Of a DNA stretch of 64,000 nucleotides, positions 16,923-26,169 are shown one piece after another; the first letter of the stretch is position 1; every line of letters starts with the position of its first letter. This DNA comes from Leeia oryzae DSM 17879 (GTDB taxonomy: Bacteria; Pseudomonadota; Gammaproteobacteria; Burkholderiales; Leeiaceae), in assembly GCF_000376945.1 (NCBI RefSeq), contig NZ_AQXU01000021.1:62001-126000 (forward strand), read 5' to 3'. Made by a program: the position numbers and the translations under genes. The notes beneath the pieces were generated by a model. The model saw only the letters and a program-made list of their open reading frames with translations. It did no database searches and was not told where the DNA came from.

Positions 16923-19900
16923 TTAAGTAGTAGCGAATGTATGGTGGTATATTCAAACTATATTCATCAATATCAGAATCATGATTCGGGAGCCGCCGAT
17001 ACAGGCTGAGACCAACGACAAGGTAGTGCTCTGGATTAGCTGCAATAAGCTCTTTCAAAAACACAATATTAGCACTCAAGCGAGTACCAGGTGTCATTAC
17101 CTTCTCACTGCCGTAGCCGATTAACTGGGTCCATGTCTCACTTCGCAAGAGTGCGCCGCTTTTAGCCTCCCAAATACGACCATCATCGACGGAAGTCAGA
17201 CCCATCGCCGAGATTGTTGAATCGTTCGGTGCTTCGCTAGGAACACGTACATGTTCAGCCCAGGGGTCGTATTCGTCAATTCCGTAGGAGTCCTCTCGGT
17301 CAGATATCCAACGACGGAGCATGAACTGACTCCTGTGGGGCACCTCCCATGCCAGTTCAGGGACTTCACCATTAGAAATCTGGTCCTCATCTTCGTCTAA
17401 AGGCACTTGGTCTTCTCCAAGTTGAAAGAAGTAGCCTCGGGGGCTCGATGAAGTTTGCGCCGCACAGAGAAACGCTCCCGCAGAAACCTTTGGTACTAAC
17501 ACACTGGACACAGAAATATTCTCTAAGAACCCATTCAAACCACTTTCCCAGTCCCCAGCCACAACCTGTAATCCTTCATCGGTCTCCATAAGACTATCAA
17601 GATAGTCAGTGGTAACCTGCCAGCGCCAATCTTTATCGCCATATTTCTCCGGTACAGGGGGAACCCTAGTAAGTTGAGGGTCGCGCCTGTCCGCAGCCCA
17701 TTTGCCGTCCTTGCGTATAAGAATTCGATGTTTAATCCACTCGTCAAATTCATTTGCGCTGCTGTAGGTCGCCTTGCCGACTGGGTGGGTCTTAAGGAGC
17801 CTAGCGGCCACTATCATCATTGCGTGATAAGCACAGTAAGCGCGAAGGTCTTCAACTCGCGGCATAGTTCCTTGCGAGTGACCGGTCCGCTCGTGTCTAA
17901 AAACGCCATTCGTATAGCGAGCGTCGTGTTCATGCTTGGTAGTTAGGCATCCCATGCGTTCACTGATGACCTGGATGGCGCGCTTTGTAATTCCACTTTG
18001 TGATATACCGAAGACTAGACCAAGAGAGTTAAACCAATATGGGCCAATGTCATTACTAAAGTAGTATTTATCTACCACCTCACCAGTCGAGTCTACGGAT
18101 ACCACTGGTTCCATCTCTGGCGCCCTATAGGAAGCATACTCGAGGAGCGGAAGCTCACTTGCGTTGATTTTCTCCGGAGAGACACGCGTGTTCGATTCAC
18201 CCAAGAGCTCAGAAAGTTCGTGCAAGGAGCAGGCTGCGAAATGACGAATGAGCACGTGTTCTTCCTTGGCTGACGCCAAGAGATATTCGTTAAAGAGGAA
18301 CACCGCGTCACGATGCTCGGCCGCACACCGAGCAAGCGCAATATTGAGCCATAAGCGGGAGTGCCATTCGTAGAAAACAAAACGCTTATCTACGAAAGCG
18401 CCCGGTGCACTGACGACTGCCACTTTCGCGAGCGCCGTCAAAACAGGAACCCAACCAAGCTCGATAGTTGCTCGAACAGCGTGTGCAGCCTGCCAGCGCA
18501 CAGAAGTACTTGGTGAGCCTAGAACGGCCCAAAGGTAACCAGCAAGTGCGTCCTCGCATCCACCTTGGGTCTTCATGACATCGCTCCATGGACCATCCCC
18601 ATCTTCGGGGCGTAGGTCCATCTCAAGGAGCGAGAGCCCAAATTGCAGCGCGTCGTCCGCCTCATCACTCGTCAAACGAATGGACAACGACTCCAGCATC
18701 TGAAAGAGCTCTCCGGCGTCAAGCGTTGTGACCTTAACAAGGAAACCTTGAAGCGTGGCCTCCACAATCTGTTCATCGTTAACAATGCCTTCGCTTATAA
18801 GCCGCCGGTAAGGAAACAAGCCGCCCCAACTCCGTCTCAAGGCCAGTTCAGGGCTACTTTGACATACGGCGAGCGTTACCTCTGCCATCGCTTTACGTAA
18901 TGCAACCGGTTTCGTACTGTACTCTCCAAGAACTTCGAAGAGATGCCTGAGTTGATAGTTCCCAAATTCTGGCCACTGAGCAACCGCTTGACAGAACTCG
19001 GCGGCACTTCCCAAGCCACATCTGTGCAGTGCTTCTCGGTAGAACTCATCAGTTTTATAAGGCGGGTCGAACGTTTTCAGGAGCAGGTAGGCGGTACGCA
19101 GCTCCACGGAGTTTGTGAAGTCAATCTCTTTGAATAAAACATCCCAGTCTGGGACGTTACGCTTCTCCGTAGCCTCCGGCATGTACTGCCTTACAGAATT
19201 ACCACCCTCGCGCTTGGATTGCCTCGCCACAGAGAGAAGCCTGTCGATGTCAGAAGCTATGAAGTTGCAAGAGCGTGCCAACTCTGAAACTCGCTCAATT
19301 TCGTTCTCCGACAGCGAACTGACCCTTAAGTACCGGTAACCAACATCGAAAATTTTACGCTTAATGTCCCAATCAGACTCTTGCTCAAGAGCTTTCGCAA
19401 GGTCCTCGTCGCGTGCCCACTCGTCGCCAATCGGGCACAACGCAATTGGCGCGATGTGCGGCATTAAGCCGCGCTTCACGAGGCGGTCGATTGCGATTTT
19501 CAAAAGTCTGTCTGCATTACCGAAATTGCGGTCCCTCCAGCGACTGAGAATGGCTATCGTCGAGGTTGGACACAAACTCAATAATCCATCAATTGTGTGT
19601 CCCCAGTCGAAGTGCTTGTCTCTCTCAACATATTCATATGCCAGCTCTGCTCCTCGGGCCAGTCTATAGGCGGACTCCGGTCGTGCTGAGCTGTTCTTAC
19701 CGCTTGCTTCGGCCAAACAAAGGAGAGCGCCCCAGCGGTCCAAGTTCTCCTGCCCGATGCGATTTGACATCTCCACCGCTCGCTCGAAATAGGAGCGGGC
19801 CTCTGCAATACTAGCCGTGAAAATAGCACGCGCGAGGGTTTGGTAAGACTCGACTCTGTATTCAGCATGCTCACGATGTTTCTCTATGACTTCGTAGGCC

Positions 19901-22900
19901 TTTACAGACACTTCGAGAGCAAGGCTCTGAAGGTGCTTGGTGCGGGCAGCCAAGCGACAGACAGCCGCCATGACAGTGGGTCCAAAACCATTTGCATTTT
20001 CTTCAAACCACTTCCGGAATGTGGACATTAATGCGGCGTCTGAATTCGATGAATCACGCATAGCCCGTAACCATTCCAATGCAGCAACTTGGTTTAAGTT
20101 GATGTCATTGTTATAGTATTTGGAGCTAGCGGCATTCGTCGCATTGATTGCTTCCTGGACTGCCGCGCTGAACTCTGCCGGAGTCTTGCCACAGGCAATC
20201 TCCGCGCTCAGGCGAAACCAAGCCAAGATACCCCCCGTTGACCTTTCAAATGTGTCGACTATGGAGCTACTTCTATAGTGGCTCTGCTTCTTCTCCAGCT
20301 CCTCTCGGATTTCCTTTGGGGCCAAGTCAATAAGTACGAGTTGCCTGCCCAACAACTCAGCCTCAAGCGTGTATGCTCTCAGCAGCACAGACCTGTCCGT
20401 GTCGTAGCGCTCTCCCAGCTCTCTGGGTGGATGCTCTGGTAGGTAGCGACGTATGACGCTTGCCCAAGTCAAGTCATCACGAGGCAACACTCGTAGTGCT
20501 TGTAGAACAGAGGATGTGACACCACTGAGCACGCTCCAATTTATGGGCGGCTCATCCGGGTCTTGTAGTTGAATTCGGTGGTTACTCAGTCGGCGCATGA
20601 GCGACTCCACCGGTTTGGCCGGCAAAGTGTGACCACCTTCGCACGCTTCGACTGCCAGTCCCAGCATTAGCCAGATATCTCGCACGCCGTGTTCCGCCAA
20701 CAGGTCAAGAAGGTCATATCGTCCCAGGTCCACAAGGCGACGTGCCAAGATGCTGCCGACGACCATCGAATTAGACCTTGGCCTCCACCCAGTGAGAAAT
20801 CTGACGGCATCCTGCGGTCCTTCCGCTAGCAACTTGGCCATCGCCAGTTCGACCATATCACTAGTTTCAACGTGCTCATTCGCTTTCTCACGCTCCACAT
20901 GCGGCATGCGCGCCCACGAATACAACCAATCTATCGCCATCCTCAAGCGACATCGCGCATCGGCAAGGAATTCTTCACGCCCCGCCAGCAAGCCGGCTTC
21001 ATAGGCGTGATGAGCGCCTGTCCAATTTCCCCCAAATGCGCGGCGAGACACCAGTTCATCGATACGGTCTGGAGAAAGAAGTACAGACGCGATGTCGGTG
21101 TTCCTCTGTATCAGCACATTCTGGCGTTCGACACCGGCGAGTTCACCTGCGACCTTGAGCGTGAGCTTTGCCGCCGATGCGTAGCGCTTCTCTTGCAGGC
21201 AAGCTTTTAGCGCGAAGGTCAGACGCTGCACCTCTACATCACGACGTTCGAGCGGATTCGCCGTCGGTAGGCCTTCAGAAGATAAGGCCAGGTCGACCAG
21301 TTCATCCATTTGCCTCGCTTCCAGCAGCAGTTGAGGAATCGTTGATGAAACATAGGAGCTAGAGGTGCTAAGAGGCTTCAATCGGTCCAAGAACGTTGCC
21401 AGTTTTTCCTTGTCTGGCTGAAAGTTCTGGCGGAACCAGGTCTCAGAAGGCTCATCTAGGAAGTGAAGGCTGCTACCTTTGACCAGCAGCGGTCGTCCCA
21501 AGTCAAAGGCAAAGCTTCTTACCGCGCTTTCAGTAGTTCCTGAAATCTCAGCAAGCACCTCGATTGGAACGAGCGGACGAAGAACGGCTAAGCCTTGGCA
21601 GATTAGGTCAATCTGCTCTGCTTCGACATGGCCTACTCGAAACTTCAGCTTTTCAACTGCACGCGACAACTGTTCGGAGATTGCCAGCTCAACTGTAGAG
21701 GGTGAAGGTCCTAGCGCCTTCAGCATTTCTTCTAATGGCAACTTGCGGCTCAGTGCTAGCGCCTGAACTCGCGGGTTTGAACTACTTAGAAAGCCGAAAT
21801 CGGCAACGTCACGTTCAGTCGCATCCGGATAGGATTTCTTGAGGTGCCTAGCTGTCTCCATAAGGCTGAACGGGCGAACTTCAACGTGCGTCGCGTCGGG
21901 CGGTGCTTGCAGATAGTCTCGTCGATGTGTTCGGCAACTTAAGATAAGTTTGATACCGTCCGGCATCGCTGTACGAATGAGGTCGGGCACGAAGGCGGCA
22001 TCATCGAACTCCTTGGCTGCCATTACGGCGTTGTCCGCGGCGTCTACAATCAAATATAAATTGGCTACGGGAGTTTTAGCCCTGAGTAGACTGATAGCCT
22101 GGGTCAACCTCGCCACAAACGCGCGCATGTACTGTTTGCTATCCGTCCCGCGAACTGGAATTAAGGGATAGCACAGCCCTTGCGCAGCGAGTTCGTTTGC
22201 TATCTGCGGAAGTGCATCCTTTTGTCGGTGTCGGAAGTGTTGGGCGCTTCTGTACAGCCCGTCGCCAAAGCAGTCGTATAGCACTGCAACGGAACCTTCG
22301 GGGACACTCTTGGATAGTTGCCACATGAGTATGGACTTTCCAACGCCACCCTCCGCATGCAAGACAACTGGGTGAGTAGCAGACTCCAGAATCGTGCGAA
22401 GTTCTCGTTCCTGCTCCCGAGGAAATGCACCATCGGCAGGCTCGGCAATCAGACACTCAGCAGGCCATAGGTCTGCTTCATCAGTCCTTAGTGCACGCAG
22501 CACATCAAAGCGTCGGATGGACGGGTTAGAAGCATACTCAGAGGTAGCCTTTCTCGTCACCAACTCTTTGAGCTGAAGTGGCGCATCCGTATCAGCCTCA
22601 GCCAGGAATGTTCTAACGTCCTTGAATAGTAAGTTGCGCTGGCTCCAGAGGTCGGGCTCGACACCTTCTACGGAGAAGAGCTTGAAGAAATTTGCAGTCT
22701 CGCTACCTAGCCCCTTCACATACCCAAGCAGTGTCTTCCCGACCGGCGAATGTCTCGCGGTGTTCCCTGCTGCGAGGTCCTCAAGCGTCTCAGTCACCTT
22801 CTGGTCGATGGGACGGTTGGTCGTGAAGGTGAAGCGCAATTTGTCCTTGAGTACGTCCCAGGTGAACTGCTTGCGCAGCTCCATAAATCGTTCAGAGAAT

Positions 22901-23241
22901 CCAGGGAGCGTCTTGTTTAAGCAGCTGGCTGTCCAAGGTTTTTGAGCTTGCAGCGTAGAGTGCTTCAACTGAACATAGTGAACGAGCCGAGCTTCATTCA
23001 GTTCCTCACTGCCGAAGTATAATCCCACATCAATGAGTTCATCACCTTCATTAGCCGAGCCAGGACCTTCAGCGGCCGATGCGCCTTCAATGGAGATGGC
23101 AACAAGGTCACTAGTACCAGGCAAAAGCGAGAGACAGTGCCGCGCAGCCCAGTGATAGTGAAACTGGTCACCATCTCTGCTCGCTCGTACCAAGTCAGAT
23201 TCGGAAGTCGGAGCACCAGCGGAAGTTGTGTTTTGGGTCAT
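16879..23241 (-). CDS. Giant Cap4-like nuclease/STAND NTPase (Avs-like antiphage protein)
   Basis: A 2120-aa protein. Residues ~25-230 form a PD-(D/E)XK nuclease of the DUF4297/Cap4 kind: HYHWAARHCLSLL, then Glu52, Asp71 (ELIDVGLYFG) and the QxK pair in HYVQLKHS (91-93). The NTPase has Walker A HAEGGVGKS (295-303), Walker B LYLIVDAADNA (395-405) and SCRTHR near 435-440. The remaining ~1600 residues are helical repeats, the expected sensor region. Avs proteins bind a phage protein, oligomerise and unleash the nuclease; this layout (Cap4-NTPase-long helical tail) is that of Avs3-like proteins, but the subtype is not proved. The motifs are intact. Confidence 0.85.
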   Translation of the reverse strand: MTQNTTSAGAPTSESDLVRASRDGDQFHYHWAARHCLSLLPGTSDLVAISIEGASAAEGPGSANEGDELIDVGLYFGSEELNEARLVHYVQLKHSTLQAQKPWTASCLNKTLPGFSERFMELRKQFTWDVLKDKLRFTFTTNRPIDQKVTETLEDLAAGNTARHSPVGKTLLGYVKGLGSETANFFKLFSVEGVEPDLWSQRNLLFKDVRTFLAEADTDAPLQLKELVTRKATSEYASNPSIRRFDVLRALRTDEADLWPAECLIAEPADGAFPREQERELRTILESATHPVVLHAEGGVGKSILMWQLSKSVPEGSVAVLYDCFGDGLYRSAQHFRHRQKDALPQIANELAAQGLCYPLIPVRGTDSKQYMRAFVARLTQAISLLRAKTPVANLYLIVDAADNAVMAAKEFDDAAFVPDLIRTAMPDGIKLILSCRTHRRDYLQAPPDATHVEVRPFSLMETARHLKKSYPDATERDVADFGFLSSSNPRVQALALSRKLPLEEMLKALGPSPSTVELAISEQLSRAVEKLKFRVGHVEAEQIDLICQGLAVLRPLVPIEVLAEISGTTESAVRSFAFDLGRPLLVKGSSLHFLDEPSETWFRQNFQPDKEKLATFLDRLKPLSTSSSYVSSTIPQLLLEARQMDELVDLALSSEGLPTANPLERRDVEVQRLTFALKACLQEKRYASAAKLTLKVAGELAGVERQNVLIQRNTDIASVLLSPDRIDELVSRRAFGGNWTGAHHAYEAGLLAGREEFLADARCRLRMAIDWLYSWARMPHVEREKANEHVETSDMVELAMAKLLAEGPQDAVRFLTGWRPRSNSMVVGSILARRLVDLGRYDLLDLLAEHGVRDIWLMLGLAVEACEGGHTLPAKPVESLMRRLSNHRIQLQDPDEPPINWSVLSGVTSSVLQALRVLPRDDLTWASVIRRYLPEHPPRELGERYDTDRSVLLRAYTLEAELLGRQLVLIDLAPKEIREELEKKQSHYRSSSIVDTFERSTGGILAWFRLSAEIACGKTPAEFSAAVQEAINATNAASSKYYNNDINLNQVAALEWLRAMRDSSNSDAALMSTFRKWFEENANGFGPTVMAAVCRLAARTKHLQSLALEVSVKAYEVIEKHREHAEYRVESYQTLARAIFTASIAEARSYFERAVEMSNRIGQENLDRWGALLCLAEASGKNSSARPESAYRLARGAELAYEYVERDKHFDWGHTIDGLLSLCPTSTIAILSRWRDRNFGNADRLLKIAIDRLVKRGLMPHIAPIALCPIGDEWARDEDLAKALEQESDWDIKRKIFDVGYRYLRVSSLSENEIERVSELARSCNFIASDIDRLLSVARQSKREGGNSVRQYMPEATEKRNVPDWDVLFKEIDFTNSVELRTAYLLLKTFDPPYKTDEFYREALHRCGLGSAAEFCQAVAQWPEFGNYQLRHLFEVLGEYSTKPVALRKAMAEVTLAVCQSSPELALRRSWGGLFPYRRLISEGIVNDEQIVEATLQGFLVKVTTLDAGELFQMLESLSIRLTSDEADDALQFGLSLLEMDLRPEDGDGPWSDVMKTQGGCEDALAGYLWAVLGSPSTSVRWQAAHAVRATIELGWVPVLTALAKVAVVSAPGAFVDKRFVFYEWHSRLWLNIALARCAAEHRDAVFLFNEYLLASAKEEHVLIRHFAACSLHELSELLGESNTRVSPEKINASELPLLEYASYRAPEMEPVVSVDSTGEVVDKYYFSNDIGPYWFNSLGLVFGISQSGITKRAIQVISERMGCLTTKHEHDARYTNGVFRHERTGHSQGTMPRVEDLRAYCAYHAMMIVAARLLKTHPVGKATYSSANEFDEWIKHRILIRKDGKWAADRRDPQLTRVPPVPEKYGDKDWRWQVTTDYLDSLMETDEGLQVVAGDWESGLNGFLENISVSSVLVPKVSAGAFLCAAQTSSSPRGYFFQLGEDQVPLDEDEDQISNGEVPELAWEVPHRSQFMLRRWISDREDSYGIDEYDPWAEHVRVPSEAPNDSTISAMGLTSVDDGRIWEAKSGALLRSETWTQLIGYGSEKVMTPGTRLSANIVFLKELIAANPEHYLVVGLSLYRRLPNHDSDIDEYSLNIPPYIRYYLIEEDGIARTLKSSD

Positions 23242-23574
23242 GAGTATGGAGAGAGATTGCTTTTAGAGAGTCTCGTCAGAGATTCTTTGCTTGACAGCGG
23301 AAGAACTAAAACTTCGAAGAGGTAAATAATGAGTTGTTCTAACTCCAAATATCGCGATAACTTCGATGCACCTCCACACCAAGCCGCTAAGATTGATAGG
23401 CCAACCCATACTTATCTTCAATTTTCCACACTGTCGATACGGATTCGCATTGTGGGCGTGCTAGCCAACATAAAGGCTTTTATACAGTGTATGCTATAGA
23501 CATTATTGATACAAGTACTGAGAAAAAGCGCTTACCCGTCCGAGAATGAACAATAACGCTATGGTAGATAGACT
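23242..23574. other. Leader region of the Avs-like operon, no gene
   Basis: 333 bp between the start of the giant NTPase and the end of the putative structured RNA. It must contain the NTPase promoter unless the RNA transcript reads through. I see no reading frame, no clear operator and no repeat; it is AT-rich near 23,460-23,530. Confidence 0.45.
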
Positions 23575-24692
23575 TGAGAGAAAGACCGGTCCTCGAGAGT
23601 GATTCCCGGTCTTGGGTTGAGAAATAATAACATTGTAAAGTAATTACCAAGTCTCGCTATCTGACCCGCCAAGGTCAGAAGTCGTGTTCCCCACCGCCAA
23701 GCAGAAAACACGGCACATACTACAACAGGCCGCCAGGCCACTCCTCTATTAGAGGACACACATACTTTCCACCGCTGGCAGTTTTCGAGTACCGGTTACC
23801 CGGTTCGCTCCCCCCTTGACTGATTAGGTCTCGAAGTTCACTCAGACTCTACTATCCGCCGCTCCCTCTCTTTTGCCGTCCCAGGAGCCACCCTGGTCAA
23901 ATGGCAGTCAGAGATTCCCACGTTAGTTAACCGTGTCGAAACCACGATTTAGGTATACGGCATTTCAAAGTCTAGGCATCGCATACGCTTACCCGGTTGC
24001 CCGGTTTCAGTCGCCCGATGTTCCATAGCGGCAACTTACCCACCTCGACTCATCATCAACGCATCATCCCATCAGGGGCGTACCCAAGGTTTCTTACTGT
24101 GATAAAGAGGACTCTCACCTCTATTTACTTGCTTAAGCTATCCAGCGACCCGTCCATTACGACGGTGCCAACGAGTCCAGGTTTCCCCTCATCGCCCTAG
24201 TGCCTTTCAGCACTCTCAGCAGCCCACAAGCACAGCATTCGTCACGCCGTTCACTTTCGAACGTCCCGAATGGTGGATTTACACCACTTCACGACTTAAC
24301 AGGGTTTGTGCATGTCGCCATGCTTCCCGTTTCCGTGTCGCCCAACCTCACAACCAACAGATTGGGTCGAACGCAACATGTCTGTTGCTAGCGCCCGTTT
24401 CAGCCGTACCAGCCAGCGTTACCCGGCATACAGCTAAGGCGGTGTTCGAAGGGATGGCGCCCTTCGCTTGTCTTTCGACATATGTGTGATTTGCAGTTGG
24501 CGGCCTGCGCTTTGCGCCCTCAAAGAAGGTGCATAGCGCAGGTCACCGTGCGTGCGAGTCAACCAGCTTTTCACCTGGCTGCTTGCCTTGCAAATCAGTC
24601 TTCCCTCATGTGTGTATAGCGCGGAATTTCTGCATGTTTGCATCGAACGTCGGAACATCATTATGTCCGGCCCTGCCGGACGCTATCACACA
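23575..24692 (-). ncRNA. Candidate large structured non-coding RNA
   Basis: About 1.1 kb with no credible gene on either strand but dense base pairing. On the minus strand at least four stems are capped by GNRA tetraloops: GAAA at 24469-24480, GCGA at 24310-24323, GAAA at 24199-24214 and GUAA at 23791-23804. The plus-strand versions of these loops are not GNRA, which sets the orientation. Further stems include CCUCU/AGAGG (about 23745-23757), CUGACC/GGUCAG and GUCCGGC/GCCGGAC (24665-24681). A final hairpin with AAGACCGG/CCGGUCUU arms (23582-23613) may mark the 3' end. The ends are approximate. It resembles a group II-like intron or another ornate RNA; I found no domain V and no intron-encoded protein. 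Confidence 0.55.
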
Positions 24693-24740
24693 ACAACCAT
24701 GCGCTATACGGGGTATAAAACTTATATTTGGAGCTCTGCC

Positions 24741-25370
24741 ATGCCTGCCTCAACCCCAATTGCACACACAAAAACTGCCGCCCTAGCACGCATCCTTGAT
24801 AGCGTTCCCAAGGGGTACCATCGGTATACCAGCGGCAAAGTAAAAGCAACGAAAGCTGAATCGCTCATCCAAAAATTTCATGCCCTCTATGGTATTGGAT
24901 GTACCCCAATGCAGCGTCTGACCCGAAAAGGCAAAGGCCAAGCAAACGTACTTCTTGCTGTATATTGGCCTGAAGGGGCTGAAATGGTCGATTGGCTGTT
25001 ACTTGCAACAGACGGTAATGGTCTGGAAAAAGAGTCTTTAAGCAAGGCAGAGGACAAGCCTCGGTTGACCTGGCTAGGTTATGAGTTGTTCAGGTATGCG
25101 GCGAAAGGAAAGACCGTATGGACATGGCGTCGCCCCAAACAAGAAATGACAGAACTTTTCAAATATGTCACTTATCAGGCTCGAAACCGGCAATACAACG
25201 CCTTAAAAGAAACATTGGAGCGTATCGCTCGCCAACCCGGGTTTCACGGGGTCAGGACTCAGTCTTGGGCACTTTGCGAGGAAGCTCTTCGATGCGGATA
25301 TGATGGTCAACTTCCCCACCTGTTCTATTTAGAGAAGGTTAGCCATGGTGAAAGATTTGCTCTTGACTAA
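24741..25370 (+). CDS. Unrecognised 209-aa protein divergent from the structured RNA
   Basis: Start chosen at the ATG at 24741, seven bases after GGAG; the frame is open earlier but overlaps RNA-like sequence. The protein is basic, with KGYHRYTSGKVKATKAESLI near the N-terminus, PMQRLTRKGKGQANVLLAVY, WLLLATDGNG in the middle and RLTWLGYELFR then TVWTWRR, and a C-terminal helical part. No known catalytic motif is evident. The basic character and the adjacency to a putative large RNA make RNA or DNA binding a reasonable guess. It is followed by its own terminator, so it is a single-gene unit. Confidence 0.65.
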   Translation: MPASTPIAHTKTAALARILDSVPKGYHRYTSGKVKATKAESLIQKFHALYGIGCTPMQRLTRKGKGQANVLLAVYWPEGAEMVDWLLLATDGNGLEKESLSKAEDKPRLTWLGYELFRYAAKGKTVWTWRRPKQEMTELFKYVTYQARNRQYNALKETLERIARQPGFHGVRTQSWALCEEALRCGYDGQLPHLFYLEKVSHGERFALD

Positions 25371-25401
25371 AACTTTCCATAACGACAAATCTAAAAGGTA
25401 A

Positions 25402-25440
25402 TTAAAGAGAGTAGCCAGAAACTTGGCATACTCTCTTTAA
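25402..25440 (+). terminator. Terminator hairpin after the 209-aa protein gene
   Basis: The arms TTAAAGAGAGTA-GCCA and TGGC-ATACTCTCTTTAA form a 16-bp stem with a six-base loop, 31 bp after the stop codon. The AAAG/CTTT base allows function in both directions. Confidence 0.75.
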
Positions 25441-25497
25441 ATTTCCCAGCCACGGCTGGTAGCTATGCTAAATGCTCATGCTGATGCATGCAAAACG

Positions 25498-25773
25498 TCA
25501 TGCATTACCAATTTTTCCACGACGAATCTGCTCTGCCTTTGTTGGGCGCCCACGACGGCGAGGGACCTGGTCTACAATAGAGAAATCTATTGGCTTTACC
25601 ACTTCACGTTGAGCTTCAAGCCATTCCTCTACGTCCTGAGCACTGAACCGAAGCAACTTACCTATCTTTGTGCAAACGGGAAGGCTACCCTTGCTACTTA
25701 GACGGTTATAGATGGTCTGTGGGCTAATGTTGAGATATTCAGCCAGTGTCTGGGGGGTGTAGTAATTTGTCAC
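25498..25773 (-). CDS. AlpA/excisionase-type helix-turn-helix regulator
   Basis: A 91-aa protein with a GTG start. The N-terminal YYTPQTLAEYLNISPQTIYN and LLRFSAQDVEEWLEAQ form the winged helix of the MerR/excisionase (HTH_17) family. The C-terminal tail is basic (PRRRGRPTKAEQIRRGK), suggesting AT-hook-like contacts. Such small proteins act as directionality factors or activators of integrase genes. Its place about 290 bp from the attachment site fits a role in excision of the island. Confidence 0.85.
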   Translation of the reverse strand: MTNYYTPQTLAEYLNISPQTIYNRLSSKGSLPVCTKIGKLLRFSAQDVEEWLEAQREVVKPIDFSIVDQVPRRRGRPTKAEQIRRGKIGNA

Positions 25774-26058
25774 GGAAATTTACCTGTATTCAAACAGTCA
25801 CATGACTGCCTAAAGGTATAGCGCCAGATGCATCCCATAACGGAGATTTTTTGTCTGCTATACTGTAAAAGATAAACAATCAGATGGAGCATCTGGTTTA
25901 CTGGAATCTACTTTGTTATAAATGACGTTAAGACAAATAGGTAGTTTTGCTGCAATTTTGCTGCAGCAAATGCTAAAAAATGCGGTAAAATGGAGTAAGC
26001 AGGAGTAAGGTAAGTTATTGATTTTTATTGAAATCATGTTGATTTTATTGGGTAGTGA
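25774..26058. other. Island end, non-coding spacer next to attR
   Basis: 285 bp without a believable gene. TTTTGCTGCAATTTTGCTGC and neighbouring copies of GCTGCA at about 25,948-25,966 form a short clustered repeat that could be arm-type or accessory sites near the attachment site. Confidence 0.35.
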
Positions 26059-26117
26059 AAGAGACTCAAAATCTCCCGCCGCGAGGTGTGTCGGTTCGAG
26101 TCCGACCCTGGGCACCA
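26059..26117 (+). other. attR: 3' fragment of a tRNA-Leu (CAA) gene
   Basis: The sequence runs from the anticodon stem-loop (GAGACTCAAAATCTC, anticodon CAA) through the long variable arm typical of tRNA-Leu, the T arm GTCGGTTCGAGTCCGAC, and the acceptor strand CCTGGGC ending in ACCA at 26,117. The matching 5' acceptor strand and D arm are absent upstream, so it is not a functional tRNA. It is the right attachment site, and the native tRNA terminator follows directly. Confidence 0.88.
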
Positions 26118-26132
26118 CATCTAAAGCATTCC

Positions 26133-26169
26133 AAAAAACCCGCACAGCTTCTGGCTCTGCGGGTTTTTT
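26133..26169 (+). terminator. Native tRNA-Leu terminator
   Basis: AACCCGCA and TGCGGGTT arms with a short loop, flanked by AAAA and TTTTTT. It lies 15 bp after the tRNA 3' end and marks the start of non-island chromosome. Confidence 0.88.

Larger units (their letters stand above)
1..26117. mobile_element. Right-hand part of an integrated genomic island (left end outside window)
   Basis: The boundary on the right is a partial tRNA-Leu copy at 26,059-26,117, the usual scar of tyrosine-integrase insertion into a tRNA 3' end. Content to the left is typical accessory cargo: restriction-modification, toxin-antitoxin, serine recombinase, umuDC, P4-type helicase, Avs-like NTPase and an AlpA-like regulator, with long gene-poor stretches and lower GC than the region to the right. 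No integrase or conjugation gene lies in the window. The left limit is unknown, and the segment may be a composite of several insertions rather than one element. Confidence 0.8.

Noticed and set aside
23575-24692. A bona fide group II intron with maturase
   Set aside because: No reverse transcriptase frame and no domain V hairpin could be found, so I kept only the general call of structured RNA.
25858-26145. Minus-strand ORF beginning MRVFWNALDVVPRVGLEPTH
   Set aside because: It is the antisense of the tRNA-Leu fragment; the VGLEPTHLAAGDFESL string is a well-known spurious translation of tRNA genes.
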